From: Streptomyces sp. MRC013
Lineage (GTDB): Bacteria; Actinomycetota; Actinomycetes; Streptomycetales; Streptomycetaceae
Reading direction: 5' to 3'
DNA: 64,000 bases
NCBI RefSeq assembly: GCF_023614235.1
Contig: NZ_CP094264.1
Coordinates: 682,001-746,000, forward strand
The position numbers and the translations under genes were made by a program. A model generated the notes under the pieces. The model ran no database searches and was not told the DNA's origin. It worked only from the letters and a program-made list of their open reading frames with translations. Shown here in pieces: positions 19,414-29,614 of the stretch (the first letter of the stretch is position 1; each line of letters starts with the position of its first letter).

Positions 19414-20172
19414 ATGAACGTCGCCGAACGCCACCGGTTCATCCTGTCCCAGCTCAGCGAGCGCGGCCGGGCATCCGTGGCCGAACTCGCCCGCTCCACC
19501 AGGACGTCGGAGATGACGATCCGCCGCGACCTGGAGCTGCTGGAGTCCCGGGGCGCGCTGCGGCGCGTGCACGGCGGAGCGGTCAGCACGCTGCTCAGCG
19601 GGGTGGAGCCGCCGTACGCGGTGCGGGCCATGGTCGGCGGCGACGCCAAGGCCAGACTGGCCGAGGAGGTGGTGCGGCTGCTCAACGACGGCGAGACGGT
19701 GGCCCTGGACACCGGGACGACCGCGGTCGCCATCGCCCGGGCCATGGCCGGCCACCGGTTCACCGTGACCCCGCTGTCGCTGCACGCGGCCTGCGTGCTG
19801 GCGGAGCACGAGGGCGTCCGCCTGCTCGTGCCGGGCGGCCAGGTCCGGCCGGGAGAGCTGTCGTTCTACGGCGAGACGGCGCTGCGCACCTTCGAGGACC
19901 TGCGCTACGACACCTTCGTCCTCGGGTGCTGCGGCGTCGACGTGGCGAACGGCGCCACCGCGTACAACCTCGACGACGTCCACGTGAAGCGGACCGCCGC
20001 GGCCTCGGCCCGCCGCATCGTCCTGGTGGCCACCGCGGAGAAGCTGGGGAGGGTGGCGCTCGGCCGGATCTGCCCGGTCGAGCAGATAGACATCGTGGTG
20101 ACGGACGGCCCTCCGGGCAACCCCGTGGTCGAGGACCTGCGGGCGGCTGGAGTGAACATCAGGCATGTGTGA
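19414..20172 (+). CDS. DeoR/GlpR family transcriptional regulator
   Basis: A 252-residue repressor. The N-terminal winged HTH is typical of DeoR (ERHRFILSQLSERGRASVAEL, split here as ERHRFILSQL and SERGRASVAEL, then SEMTIRRDLELLESRGALRRVHGGA). The C-terminal sensor has the sugar-phosphate isomerase-like motifs ALDTGTTAVAIARAM and YDTFVLGCCGVD. Such regulators respond to phosphorylated sugars. It is divergent from the MFS-HAD pair, its probable target. GTGTTAAATC just upstream may be the -10 region, leaving a very short leader. Confidence 0.88.
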   Translation: MNVAERHRFILSQLSERGRASVAELARSTRTSEMTIRRDLELLESRGALRRVHGGAVSTLLSGVEPPYAVRAMVGGDAKARLAEEVVRLLNDGETVALDTGTTAVAIARAMAGHRFTVTPLSLHAACVLAEHEGVRLLVPGGQVRPGELSFYGETALRTFEDLRYDTFVLGCCGVDVANGATAYNLDDVHVKRTAAASARRIVLVATAEKLGRVALGRICPVEQIDIVVTDGPPGNPVVEDLRAAGVNIRHV

Positions 20173-20403
20173 GCGCGCGTCTCCGGGGTTCGCGGACCGC
20201 CCGGCGTCCCGGCCGGGCACCGCCGGCGCGGGCCGGTGCCGCACCTCGGCGGCCGGCGGCCGCGGCGGCACCCGCCCGGCGGTCCCTCCCGCAGCCCCGG
20301 CCGGAGGGCCGGAAGCTCAAATGAAGCTCTGAAAGCGGGGTGTGGGGATTCGGCACCCCGCGGCGGGGCCATGCCCCCTCCAGCGGCACGGAGGAGGGGG
20401 AGG

Positions 20404-21723
20404 ATGACGGCACTCGGCACGGGCGTCGGCTGGCGGCCGGAGATCGCGGAGGTGGTGGAGCGGCTGCCCGGCGTCGACTGGGTGGAGGTGGTCGCGGAGA
20501 ACGTCTGCGCCGACCACCTCCCCGCCTCCCTCGTCCGGCTGCGCGAGCGGGGCGTCACCGTCGTCCCGCACGGCGTCTCCCTCGGCCTCGGCGGCGCCGC
20601 CCGGCCCGACGGGGCGCGGCTGGCCCGGCTCGCCGCCACCGCGACCGCGCTGGGCGCGCCGCTGGTGAGCGAGCACATCGCGTTCGTGCGGGCCGGCGGG
20701 CCGCTCACCGCGTCGCCCGCGCTGGAGGCCGGGCACCTGCTTCCGGTGCCCCGTACACGGGAGGCGCTGGACGTGCTGTGCGAGAACGTCCGCGTCGCAC
20801 AGGACGCGCTGCCGGTGCCGCTGGTGCTGGAGAACGCGGCGGCGCTGTTCGCCTGGCCGGACGACGAGATGGCGGAGGGCCGGTTCCTGGCGGAGCTGGT
20901 CGAGCGCACCGGTGTGCGGCTCCTGGTCGACGTGGCGAACCTCCACACCAACCGGGTCAACCGCGGCGAGGACCCGGTGGGAACCCTCGCCGCGCTGCCC
21001 CCCGGGGCGATCGCGTACGTGCACGTGGCGGGCGGCGTCGAGCGGGACGGGGTCTGGCACGACACGCACGCCCACCCCGTACCGCCGCAGGTCCTCGACC
21101 TGCTGTCGGAACTGGCGGCGCGGACGGCGCCGCCCGGGGTGCTGCTGGAGCGCGACGACGACTTCCCGCCGGAGGAGGGGCTCGCGGCGGAGCTGGCCGC
21201 GATCCGGGAGCGGGTGGCCGCGGCGGATGCGGCACGGCACCGGGCCGGGACGCGGCCGGGGGCGGCCGCGCAGGGGCCGGCGGACGTGCCGGGGCGACCG
21301 GGGCCGGCCCCCGAAGGCGCGCGGGAGCGGCTGGGGCTCGCCCAGACCGCGCTGCTGTCGGCGTTGGTGGCGGGGACCCCCGTGCCGGAGGGCTTCGACG
21401 GGGCGCGGCTGCGGATGCAGGGCCTGGCGCTGGCCCGGAAACGGGCGGGGATCGTCGCGAGGCTGGCGCCCGAGCTGCCGGAGCTGCTCGGGGAGGAGGG
21501 CTACCGGGAGGCGTTCACCGCGTACGCGCGGGCCCGGCCGATGCCGGGCGGCCACCGGCGGGACGCCCTGGCCTTCGCCAGGCACCTGCTCGACTCGGGC
21601 CGGCCCGGGGACGGGCGGGCGCGACGGCGGCTGTACCGGTGGTGGGCGGAGCGCTCGGGCCCGCGGCCCCCGGGCAGGGCGGCCCGGCTGGTGCACGCGG
21701 CGCGGGCCGTGCTGGCGGGGTGA
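20404..21723 (+). CDS. DUF692/MNIO protein with fused C-terminal helical domain
   Basis: A 439-residue protein. Residues 1 to about 275 form a DUF692 TIM barrel, the family of multinuclear non-heme iron oxidative enzymes that includes MbnB and RiPP-maturation enzymes. Metal-site stretches are [61 protein letters not shown] and LLERDDDFP. Residues from about 305 form an Arg-rich helical domain resembling the DUF2063-type partners of MNIO enzymes. The ATG follows a long GA-rich ribosome site. No precursor peptide was found beside it, so the substrate is unknown. Confidence 0.82.
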   Translation: MTALGTGVGWRPEIAEVVERLPGVDWVEVVAENVCADHLPASLVRLRERGVTVVPHGVSLGLGGAARPDGARLARLAATATALGAPLVSEHIAFVRAGGPLTASPALEAGHLLPVPRTREALDVLCENVRVAQDALPVPLVLENAAALFAWPDDEMAEGRFLAELVERTGVRLLVDVANLHTNRVNRGEDPVGTLAALPPGAIAYVHVAGGVERDGVWHDTHAHPVPPQVLDLLSELAARTAPPGVLLERDDDFPPEEGLAAELAAIRERVAAADAARHRAGTRPGAAAQGPADVPGRPGPAPEGARERLGLAQTALLSALVAGTPVPEGFDGARLRMQGLALARKRAGIVARLAPELPELLGEEGYREAFTAYARARPMPGGHRRDALAFARHLLDSGRPGDGRARRRLYRWWAERSGPRPPGRAARLVHAARAVLAG

Positions 21724-21730
21724 CGCCGGT

Positions 21731-21758
21731 GCGGCGCGCGGGGGTCCCCGCGCGCCGC
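21731..21758 (+). terminator. GC hairpin after the DUF692 gene
   Basis: Arms GCGGCGCGCGGGG and CCCCGCGCGCCGC pair over 11-13 bases with a very short loop, starting 8 bases after the DUF692 stop. It can serve both this gene and the convergent hemQ. Confidence 0.65.
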
Positions 21759-21864
21759 GCCCGGAGCCGGACCCGGTGTCGCTGGAGCGGCGGACGGGTC
21801 GCGTCCGCCGTCTGATCTTCCGGGTCGAGGGCGGCGGCCGGTCGTGCCGGGCGCCACCGGGTCG

Positions 21865-22578
21865 TCAGGCCAGTCCGGCCACCAGGTCCGCCACGTCCTT
21901 GCGGCGGCCCGTGAAGAACGGGACCTCCTCGCGGACGTGCATGCGGGCCTCGCTGCCGCGGAGGTGGCGCATGAGGTCCACGATGCGGTGGAGCTCGTCC
22001 GCCTCGAACGCCAGGATCCACTCGTAGTCGCCGAGCGAGAACGACGCGACCGTGTTGGCCCGGACGTCGGGGAAGCCGCGGGCCATCCTGCCGTGGTCGG
22101 CGAGCATGCGGCGGCGGTCCTCGTCGGGCAGCAGGTACCAGTCGTACGAGCGCACGAAGGGGTAGACGCTCACGTAGTCGCGCGGCGTCTCGTCCGCGAG
22201 GAAGGCCGGGATGTGCGACTTGTTGAACTCGGCGGGGCGGTGCAGCGCCATGTTCGACCACACCGGCTCCAGCGCGCGGCCGAGCCGGGTGCGGCGGAAG
22301 AGGTTGTACGCCTCCTGCAGCGCGTCCGAGGTCTCGGCGTGCCACCAGATCATCACGTCGGCGTCGGCGCGCAGACCGGACAGGTCGTAGGTGCCTCGGA
22401 CCGTGACGTCCTGGGCCGCGAGCCGGTCGAACAGCTCCTGGACCTCCTCGGCGTGACCGCCGCGGTCCTGCGGCAGTGCCTCGCGCAGCCTGAAGACGGA
22501 CCACAGGGTGTAGCGGATGACCTCGTTGAGGTCCTTCGCCTTCTTACCGGCGTTCGGGATCTTTTCGGGCGCACTCAT
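21865..22578 (-). CDS. hemQ: Coproheme decarboxylase HemQ
   Basis: A 237-residue member of the chlorite-dismutase-like family. It carries out the last step of the coproporphyrin-dependent heme pathway of Gram-positive bacteria, two oxidative decarboxylations of coproheme to heme b. Family motifs are [34 protein letters not shown] (catalytic Tyr region) and [14 protein letters not shown]. Length is normal. It ends a likely operon with cgoX, whose stop lies 10 bases upstream of its ATG. Confidence 0.95.
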   Translation of the reverse strand: MSAPEKIPNAGKKAKDLNEVIRYTLWSVFRLREALPQDRGGHAEEVQELFDRLAAQDVTVRGTYDLSGLRADADVMIWWHAETSDALQEAYNLFRRTRLGRALEPVWSNMALHRPAEFNKSHIPAFLADETPRDYVSVYPFVRSYDWYLLPDEDRRRMLADHGRMARGFPDVRANTVASFSLGDYEWILAFEADELHRIVDLMRHLRGSEARMHVREEVPFFTGRRKDVADLVAGLA

Positions 22579-22588
22579 ACGGCTATTC

Positions 22589-24013
22589 TCACCCGCCGCC
22601 CCCCGTGCTCCGCGCCGGGGTCGGCGCGGCGAGGATCTCGTCCGCCGCCCGCCACCCGTCCGCGACGACCGCGGGGATGCCGACGCCGTCGTACGCCGCT
22701 CCGCACACGCGCAGCGCGGGCAGCGCGGCGACGGCGCCGCGGATGCGGGCGACGCGCGCCGGGTGGCCCACCGGGTACTGCGGCAGGCCGCCGGTCCAGC
22801 GGGTCACCTCGGCCGCGACCGGCTTCGCGGCGAGCCCCGCGGCGTCGCCCAGATCGCGCAGGGAGAGCGCGACGAGGTCGGCGTCGTCCCGGTCGAGGTG
22901 CTCCTCCTCCCCGTACCGGCCGAGGGAGGTGCGCAGCACGAACAGGTCGCCGGCGCCCTCGTCGACCCAGTCCCACTTGCGGCTGGAGAACGTGGACGCC
23001 TTGATCGCGCGGCCGTCGACGGGCGGCACGAGGAAACCGGACCCGGCGGGCACGGACGCCGCGTCGGCGCGCCGGAAGGCGAGCGTGACGAGGGCCATCG
23101 AGGCGTACTCGACCGCGGCGAGCTCGGCGGCGGCCGCCGGGCACTCGGCGGCGAGCAGCTCGGAGGCGGCCCCGGCCGGCACCGCGACGACCACCGCGTC
23201 GGCGTGGAGGACCCCGCGGCCGGTGCGGACCTCCCAGCCGCCGGGGCGGCGGGCCAGGCCACGGACGGGCGTGCCCGTGCGGATCTCGCCGCCCGCCGCG
23301 GTGATCGCCCCGGCGACGGCGAGCGGGAGCCGGCCGACGCCGCCCGCGATGCCCGCGAACACGGGTCCGGCCGCGGCCGGGGCGGCGGCCCGGACGGCCC
23401 GGACGGCCTCGGTGAGCGTCGGGTGGCGGCGGACGGCCTCGAACAGCTTCGGCACGGCGGCCTTCATCGAGATGCGGTACGAGTCGCCCGCGTAGACCCC
23501 GCCGAGGAGGGGCTCGACGAGCCGGTCGACGACCTCGCGGCCCATGCGCCCGGCCACGTACGCGCCGATGGCGACGTCGTCGCCGGGTTCGGCGGGCGGC
23601 AGCGCGCGGTCCCGCTCGACGGCGCGCAGCCCCTCGCCGGACAGGAGCCCGGCCAGTGTGCGCGGATCGCCGGGGACGCCCATGACGTGGCCCTTGGGCA
23701 TGGGCCGCAGCGCGCCGCGGGTCCAGACGGAGGCCGCGGTCGTCGCGGGCGGCCGGACGAGGTCGCCGAGGCCCACCGCGCGGGCGAGCTCGACGGCCTC
23801 GGGGCGGCGGGCGAGGATCGACTCGGCGCCCAGGTCGACGGGGACCCCGGCGACCTCCCCCGCGCGGAGCTTGCCGCCGACCCGGTCGGCGGCCTCCAGC
23901 AGGACCACGCTCCGGCCGGCCGCGAGCAGGCGGTGCGCGGCGGCGAGCCCGGCCATGCCACCGCCGACGACGACGACCCGCCCACGGGCCCCTTCCGCGT
24001 TCTGCGTGCTCAT
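22589..24013 (-). CDS. hemG: Coproporphyrinogen III oxidase CgoX (HemG/HemY type)
   Basis: A 474-residue FAD-dependent amine-oxidase-fold enzyme. In Actinobacteria this protein oxidises coproporphyrinogen III to coproporphyrin III; older annotations call it protoporphyrinogen oxidase. The dinucleotide motif is [16 protein letters not shown]. Others are [24 protein letters not shown], and the C-terminal FAD region [20 protein letters not shown]. The ATG at 24013 is preferred by homology (MSTQNAEG). It precedes hemQ by 10 bases; hemE lies 2.9 kb away on the same strand. Confidence 0.93.
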   Translation of the reverse strand: MSTQNAEGARGRVVVVGGGMAGLAAAHRLLAAGRSVVLLEAADRVGGKLRAGEVAGVPVDLGAESILARRPEAVELARAVGLGDLVRPPATTAASVWTRGALRPMPKGHVMGVPGDPRTLAGLLSGEGLRAVERDRALPPAEPGDDVAIGAYVAGRMGREVVDRLVEPLLGGVYAGDSYRISMKAAVPKLFEAVRRHPTLTEAVRAVRAAAPAAAGPVFAGIAGGVGRLPLAVAGAITAAGGEIRTGTPVRGLARRPGGWEVRTGRGVLHADAVVVAVPAGAASELLAAECPAAAAELAAVEYASMALVTLAFRRADAASVPAGSGFLVPPVDGRAIKASTFSSRKWDWVDEGAGDLFVLRTSLGRYGEEEHLDRDDADLVALSLRDLGDAAGLAAKPVAAEVTRWTGGLPQYPVGHPARVARIRGAVAALPALRVCGAAYDGVGIPAVVADGWRAADEILAAPTPARSTGGGG

Positions 24014-24140
24014 GGGGACCACTGTGTCAGACCCCGGTCCGGGGTCCGAGCGTGGCCCGTCGGCCGCCGGAGGACCGCAACCGGCGCTCCGCCCCGTGCG
24101 CCGGACCCGTCTCACGGCCCCGGTCCCCGGGGGGACTTCC

Positions 24141-24960
24141 GTGCCCGTCCCGGCACTCCCGCGGCACGCGCCCGCGGCCGCCCCGCTCTGCGCCTCGCTG
24201 GTGCTCACCGGTTGCCCGGGTTCGAGCGGTTCCCCCGAAAAGGCGGCCCCCGGGGCCGCCCGGGGCCCGGCTCCGCGTACGGCGGCGGCCCTGCGCCGGG
24301 CGGCAGCACGTCGTCAGGACCACGGAGCCGTCCGTGGAGGTGGGGGACGCGGGTGAGGCGCTGGCCCGCGCCCGGGCCGTCGCCGCGGGGGCGGGCGGCC
24401 ACGTCGCGGACGAGTCGACGCGGCGGCACCGCGGCGGCGGCCCGGCCTCCCGGATGACGCTGCGGGTGCCGCTGGCCGCGTACGAGGGCGTGGTCGGCGA
24501 GCCGGCGGGCACGGGGAGGCCGCTGTCCCGGCAGGTGAGGGCGCAGGAGGTCGCCGACCGGGTGGTGGACGTGGAGAGCCGCCTCGCCACGCGGCGGGCG
24601 AGCGTCGCGCGGGTCCGGGAGCTGACGGACCGGGCGGTGCGGCCGAACGACGCGGTGGGGCTGGAGCGGGAGCTGAGCTCCCGTCAGGCGGACCTGGAGC
24701 CGCTGATGGCGCAGCAGGCGTCGCTGGCGGACCGCACGTCCCTGGCGACGGTCGTCCTGGGGCCGGGCGAGCCGGAGGCCCGCGGGGCGCGGGAGGACGA
24801 CGGGCCGGGCGTCGCGGACGCGCTGCGCGGCGGCTGGGAGGCGCTGCTGACGTCGCTGAGGTGGTTCGTGGTCGTCCCGGCGGCGCCGCCGGCCACCGGG
24901 TACGCGGCGCGGCGGCGGGCGTCGGGGCCGTGGCGGACGCGCCGCCGTGCCCGCGGGCCG
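24141..24960 (+). pseudogene. DUF4349 lipoprotein, frames broken
   Basis: The start is a GTG with a lipoprotein signal (LCASLVLTGCPG). The conserved DUF4349 core follows in another frame from about 24310 (VRTTEPSVEVGDAGEALARA, MTLRVPLAAYEGVVGE, VVDVESRLATRRASVARVREL, ELSSRQADLEPLMAQQASL, DRTSLATVVL). The expected C-terminal membrane helix is degraded after SLRWFVVV. No stop codon appears at the expected place: the core frame runs on into the next gene. At least two frame breaks are needed, so this is a pseudogene or carries sequence errors. The family's role is unknown. Confidence 0.65.
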
Positions 24961-25105
24961 GGGCGGGACACGCCTCCCGCCCCCGGCGCCGAGGCCCCCG
25001 GGGACCGCCGGGGCGGACGCCCCCGCGCCGCCGCGGGACCGGGCGCCCGCGGCCCCGGAGGAGGGGCGGGACCGAGGTCCCGGCGAGTGTTTGTAGCGTG
25101 TCCCC

Positions 25106-26507
25106 ATGGGACGAGGCACAGGGCGGGGCGCGGGACGGCGGCGGCTGGTGGTGGTGGGCGGCGACGCGGCGGGGATGTCCGCCGCGTCGCAGGCCCGCCG
25201 TCTGAAGGGGCCCGGCGAGTTGGAGATCGTGGCGTTCGAGCGGGGCCGCTTCACGTCGTACTCGGCGTGCGGCATCCCGTACTGGGTCGGCGGCGACGTC
25301 GCCGACCGGGACCGGCTCGTCGCGCGGACCCCCGAGCGGCACCGGGCGCGGGACATCGACGTCCGGCTCCGCACGGAGGTCGTCGGACTCGACCTGGAGC
25401 GCGGCCGGGTGCGCGCCCGGGACCTGGAGTCCGGGGCCGAGTCGTGGACCGGGTACGACCGGCTGGTCCTGGCGACCGGCGCGCGCCCCCTGCGCCCGCC
25501 GTTGCCGGGCATCGGCGCGCCGGGCGTGCACGGCGTGCAGACGCTCGACGACGGGCAGGCCCTCATCGACCGGCTGGAGGGCGCGCCGGGGCGGCGGGCG
25601 GTCGTCGTGGGCGCCGGGTACATCGGCGTGGAGATGGCCGAGGCGCTGCTGAAGCGGGGATACGAGGTGACCGTCCTCAACCGGGGCGAGGAGCCGATGT
25701 CGACCCTCGACCCGGACATGGGGCGGCTGGTGCGCGCGGCGATGGACGCGATGGGCGTCACCACCGTCGGCGGCGCCGAGGTGACCGAGGTGCTGACCGG
25801 CCCCGACGGGGGCGTGCGGGCCGTGGCCGCCGGGGGGCGCCGAGTACCCGGCCGACGTCGTGGTCCTCGGCGTCGGCGTCGAGCCCGAGACCGCGCTGGC
25901 CCGGGAGGCCGGCCTGCCGCTGGGCGCGTACGGCGGGCTGCTCACCGACCCGGGGATGCGCGTGCGCGGACGGGAGGAGGTGTGGGCGGGCGGCGACTGC
26001 GTGGAGGTGCTGGACCTGGTGACCGGCCGGGAGCGGTACGTCCCGCTCGGCACCCACGCCAACAAGCACGGGCAGGTCATCGGGGCGAACGCGGCGGGCG
26101 GCCGCGCCACGTTCCCCGGCGTGGTGGGCACCGCCGTGAGCAAGGTCTGCTCGCTGGAGATCGCCCGCACGGGCCTGCGCGAGCGGGACGCCCGGGAGGC
26201 CGGCCTGCGGTACGCGGCGGTGACGGTCGAGTCGACGAGCCGGGCCGGGTACTACCCGGGGGCGGAGCCGATGACGGTGAAGATGATCGCCGAGCGGCGG
26301 ACGGGACGGTTGCTGGGGGTGCAGATCGTCGGCCGGGAGGGCGCGGCCAAGCGCGTGGACGTCGCGGCGGTCGCCCTGACGGCGGGCATGACCGTGGAGC
26401 GGGTCGCCGCGCTGGACCTGGGGTACGCGCCGCCGTTCTCCCCCGTGTGGGACCCGGTGCAGGTGGCGGCCCGCAAGGCGGTCGCCGCGGTGCGGGAGGC
26501 GGGCTGA
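25106..26507 (+). pseudogene. CoA-disulfide reductase-like flavoprotein, apparent frameshift
   Basis: Two frames joined give a pyridine-nucleotide disulfide oxidoreductase of about 466 residues. FAD motif: LVVVGGDAAGMSAASQARR. Redox site: SYSACGIPYWVGG, with the single Cys typical of CoA-disulfide reductases and NADH oxidases. NAD motif: VVVGAGYIGVEMAEALLKRG. Second FAD motif: VWAGGDCVEV. The dimerisation domain ends LGYAPPFSPVWDPVQVAA. The frame breaks in a run of six G (25832-25837); removing one G restores it. A TAGCGT hexamer ends six bases before the ATG, suggesting a leaderless mRNA. A role in thiol or oxygen homeostasis is likely. Confidence 0.8.
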
Positions 26508-26719
26508 CCGGGCGCGGCGGTCCCGGGACCGTACGGGCCGTACGGGGCCGACGGGGCCGGGGCGGCGCTCCGGGCCGTCCCGTGGTCCCTTCTCCCGGTC
26601 TTCCGGCGAGGGCTTCGTCCGGGCGGCGGAGCCGCACGCCGCGTGGGGCGCGGAGCGGCCCGGGGCGTCCGCCGGCCTCCTGGCGCGGTCCCGGAAGGCG
26701 GACGCGCGGGCCGTGGTGG

Positions 26720-26776
26720 CGGGCCGTCCCCGGCCGGGCACGGGCCGGAAAGCCGCGCCCGGCCGGGGACGGCCCG
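26720..26776. terminator. Bidirectional hairpin with 20-bp perfect stem
   Basis: Perfect 20-base arms at 26720-26739 and 26757-26776 enclose a 17-base loop. They lie in the 357-base gap between two convergent genes (flavoprotein and hemE). The gap holds no other recognisable feature. Confidence 0.8.
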
Positions 26777-26864
26777 GGCGCCGGCCCGCCGAACGGCTCG
26801 TCGGCGGGGGTGGCGTCCGGCGCGGGTGGACGCCGACGCCGCGGGACCGGGCGCCGCCCGACGG

Positions 26865-27929
26865 CTAGCGCGCGGTCCGCGCGTGGACGTGCTCGACGAG
26901 GCGCGTCAGCGCGTCGGGGTCGGTCGCGGGCAGCACGCCGTGGCCGAGGTTGAAGACGTGGCCCTCCAGTGCCGAGGCGGCGTCCAGGACGCGGCGCGTC
27001 TGCTCCTCGACGGCCTCGCGCGGGGCGAACAGGACGGCGGGGTCGAGGTTGCCCTGGAGCGCCTTGCCGGGGCCGACGCGGCGGGCGGCCTCGTCGAGCG
27101 GGACGCGCCAGTCGACGCCGACCACGTCCGCGCCCGCCTCGCCCATGAGGCCGAGCAGCTCGCCCGTGCCGACGCCGAAGTGGATGCGCGGCACGCCGTA
27201 CCCGGCGACGGCGTCGAAGACCTTCGACGAGGCGGGCATGACGGAGCGGCGGTAGTCGTCCGGGGCGAGCGCGCCGACCCAGGAGTCGAACAGCTGCACG
27301 GCGGAGGCGCCGGCCTCGATCTGCACCTCCAGGAACGCCGCGGTGATGTCGGCGAGCCGGTCGAGCAGGTCGGCCCAGAGGCCCGGGTCCCCGTACATGA
27401 GGGCCTTGGTGTGCTCGTGGTTGCGCGACGGGCCGCCCTCGACGAGGTAGCTCGCGAGGGTGAAGGGCGCTCCCGCGAAGCCGATCAGGGGGGTGGCGCC
27501 GAGCTCGCCCGTGAGCATCCCGATGGCCTCGGTGACGTACGCGACGTCGTCGGGCGTCAGGTCGCGCAGCCGCGCCAGGTCCTCGCGGCGGCGGATCGGC
27601 TCGGCGACGACGGGACCGACGCCCGGTTTGATGTCGAGGTCGAGGCCGATGGCCTTGAGGGGGACGACGATGTCGCTGAAGTAGATCGCCGCGTCGACCC
27701 CGTGGCGCCGCACGGGCTGCAGCGTGATCTCGGTGACCAGCTCGGGCCGCATGCAGGACTCCAGCATGGGGACGCCCTCGCGGACCCTCAGGTACTCGGG
27801 GAGTGAGCGCCCCGCCTGGCGCATGAACCACACCGGCGTGTGCGGCACCGGTTCGCGGCGGCAGGCCCTGAGGAAGGCGGAGTCGTACGTCTGGGTCGGG
27901 GGGCCCGGGGGGCGGGTGTCGGCACTCAC
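26865..27929 (-). CDS. hemE: Uroporphyrinogen decarboxylase HemE
   Basis: A 354-residue cytoplasmic enzyme that converts uroporphyrinogen III to coproporphyrinogen III, the substrate of the CgoX-HemQ branch encoded nearby. Conserved: [55 protein letters not shown] and FNLGHGV. Length matches the family. I chose the GTG at 27927-27929 (VSADTRPPG); an ATG three codons upstream is possible. It is divergent from the DUF3000 gene. Confidence 0.95.
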   Translation of the reverse strand: MSADTRPPGPPTQTYDSAFLRACRREPVPHTPVWFMRQAGRSLPEYLRVREGVPMLESCMRPELVTEITLQPVRRHGVDAAIYFSDIVVPLKAIGLDLDIKPGVGPVVAEPIRRREDLARLRDLTPDDVAYVTEAIGMLTGELGATPLIGFAGAPFTLASYLVEGGPSRNHEHTKALMYGDPGLWADLLDRLADITAAFLEVQIEAGASAVQLFDSWVGALAPDDYRRSVMPASSKVFDAVAGYGVPRIHFGVGTGELLGLMGEAGADVVGVDWRVPLDEAARRVGPGKALQGNLDPAVLFAPREAVEEQTRRVLDAASALEGHVFNLGHGVLPATDPDALTRLVEHVHARTAR

Positions 27930-28033
27930 GCACCGCATCTTCGCACGTGCGCACGCGCGGTCGTGCGGGACGGGCGGCGCGGTGCGGGTGTTCCTCCCCG
28001 CCTGCGGCCCCCGTTCCGCCTACTCTTCCCCGC

Positions 28034-28708
28034 ATGGCTGCGGCTCAGGAACAGTTCCCCGACCAGTTCGACGGCGGCGAGGACGGGGGCGGCGGGGAGG
28101 GGGGCGCCGCTCCGCCCGCCTTCCGGGCCGCGGTCGGCGCGCTGCGGGCGGCGCGCGTCCGCCCGGAGGTCGGGCTGGTGACGGCGCGGCCGCCCCGGCG
28201 GCTCGCCCCCTGGGCGTACGCGCTGGAGGCGGTGGCCGCGGAGGGCGGCGAGGACCTGGCGGACGGTCGGCTGGTACTGCTGCACGACCCGGCGGGCCAC
28301 GAGGCGTGGCGGGGGACGTTCCGCCTGGTCACCCTGGTGCGGGCGGAGCTGGAGCCGGAGATGGCCGCGGACCCGCTCCTGCCGGAGGTGTGCTGGTCCT
28401 GGCTGACGGGGGCGCTGGAGGCGCGCGGCCTGGCGTACGCGGAGGCGAGCGGGACGGTCACGCGGGCGGGGTCGTACCACTTCGGCGGGCTGGCGGATCG
28501 GCGGCCCGCGACGCAGATCGAGATCCGGGCGTCCTGGACGCCCGGGGAGGGCCGGGGCGGGGTGCCGGACGCCGCGGCGCACCTGGCGGCGTGGGGGGAC
28601 CTGCTGTGTCAGGTGGCGGGGTTGCCGCCGTCCGGCCCCGACCGGCGGGAGGGGGGCGGGGCGGGCGTGGTGCCGCTGCCGCAGCGGCGCGGGCCCCGGC
28701 ACCCGTGA
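28034..28708 (+). CDS. DUF3000 family protein
   Basis: A 224-residue soluble protein of the actinobacterial DUF3000 family. It has an acidic N-terminal tail (QFPDQFDGGEDGG), then the conserved core FRAAVGALRAARVRPEV, RLAPWAYALEA, FRLVTLVRAELEPEM and CWSWLTGALEARGLAYAEA. TACTCT ends seven bases before the ATG, which fits a leaderless mRNA. It lies between hemE and the response regulator, an arrangement conserved in streptomycetes. The function is unknown. Confidence 0.85.
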   Translation: MAAAQEQFPDQFDGGEDGGGGEGGAAPPAFRAAVGALRAARVRPEVGLVTARPPRRLAPWAYALEAVAAEGGEDLADGRLVLLHDPAGHEAWRGTFRLVTLVRAELEPEMAADPLLPEVCWSWLTGALEARGLAYAEASGTVTRAGSYHFGGLADRRPATQIEIRASWTPGEGRGGVPDAAAHLAAWGDLLCQVAGLPPSGPDRREGGGAGVVPLPQRRGPRHP

Positions 28709-28760
28709 CGCCTCGCTCACCTGTCCGATTTGCCCCAATTGTTACAGAGTATCCGCAATC

Positions 28761-28776
28761 TCCTCCTAAAGGAGGA
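28761..28776 (+). promoter_or_regulatory. Ribosome site inside a small hairpin, upstream of response regulator
   Basis: TCCTCC, TAAA and GGAGGA form a perfect 6-bp hairpin that would bury a consensus Shine-Dalgarno sequence. That sequence is correctly spaced for an ATT (28781) in frame with the response regulator and a TTG (28782) that would start a 64-residue overlapping frame. The annotated GTG at 28874 has its own AGGAGG. Confidence 0.5.
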
Positions 28777-28873
28777 CGCGATTGGTGCCGAAGAGGTCTG
28801 TGACCCTATCTGCACGGTTCGCCCCGGCCGCTTCCCCGAGCCGGCAGTGTCCCGCACCTTCCCAGGAGGCCTG

Positions 28874-29539
28874 GTGTCCGTTCTCCTCGAGCAGCCCGCA
28901 AGCCTGGTCGCCTACCGCCCGAACAAACCGACGGCCATGGTCGTCGTGGCCGACCCGCGCGTCCGCTCCACCGTGACCCGCCACCTGTGGGCGCTCGGAG
29001 TGCGTGACGTGATCGAGGCGTCGTCCATCGCGGAGGCCCGTCCCCGTATCGGCAACCCGCGCGACATCTGCGTCGCCGACGTCCACCTGCCCGACGGCTC
29101 CGGCCTCACCCTGCTGTCGGAGACCCGCGCCGCCGGCTGGCCCAACGGCCTGGCCCTGTCCGCCGCCGACGACATCGGCGCGGTGCGCAACGCGCTCGCC
29201 GGCGGTGTCAAGGGGTACGTCGTCACCGGCACCCGCACCAACATCGGGCACCCGGCCCGGCCGGGCGCCGCCCCGATCGGCGCCGCGGCGGCCCGCTTCC
29301 ACCACCGCCGCCCCCCGGGTGCCCCCAGCCACCCGGGCGGCTACCGTGAGCTGTCCGGCCGCGAGGTCGAAGTGCTCCGGCTGGTGGCGGAGGGCCAGTC
29401 GAACAAGGCCATCGGCGTCTCCATGGGACTGTCCGCCCTGACCGTCAAGTCCCACCTGGCCCGGATCGCCCGCAAGCTGGGCACCGGCGACCGGGCGGGC
29501 ATGGTCGCGGTCGCGCTGCGCACCGGCATCATCCACTGA
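28874..29539 (+). CDS. Response regulator with LuxR-type HTH
   Basis: A 221-residue NarL/FixJ-type regulator. The receiver domain is at about residues 20-125, with the acceptor Asp in ICVADVHLPDGSGL and a Lys in VKGYVV. The acidic pair near the receiver N-terminus is reduced to AD (VVVADPRV), so phosphorylation may be weak. The LuxR HTH (LSGREVEVLRLVAEGQSNKAI, given as LSGREVEVLR and LVAEGQSNKAI, then LTVKSHLARIARKLG) is canonical. No sensor kinase is adjacent, so this is an orphan regulator. AGGAGG precedes the GTG by 4 bases; a longer form starting near 28781 cannot be excluded. Confidence 0.88.
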   Translation: MSVLLEQPASLVAYRPNKPTAMVVVADPRVRSTVTRHLWALGVRDVIEASSIAEARPRIGNPRDICVADVHLPDGSGLTLLSETRAAGWPNGLALSAADDIGAVRNALAGGVKGYVVTGTRTNIGHPARPGAAPIGAAAARFHHRRPPGAPSHPGGYRELSGREVEVLRLVAEGQSNKAIGVSMGLSALTVKSHLARIARKLGTGDRAGMVAVALRTGIIH

Positions 29540-29614
29540 CCCCCGCGCCCCGACCCGCCCGCCGACGGAACGTTACGTCGACGGGCGGGCCCCGTTCACC
29601 GATACCCTTGACAG

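Noticed and set aside
19905..21065. 386-codon minus-strand frame across deoR and DUF692 genes
   Set aside because: Antisense to two well-supported genes, Ser/Thr/Ala-rich shadow frame.
24861..25205. Alternative plus-strand frame at the end of the DUF4349 gene
   Set aside because: Considered as the missing C-terminal membrane helix, but it is Gly/Arg/Pro-rich and not hydrophobic.
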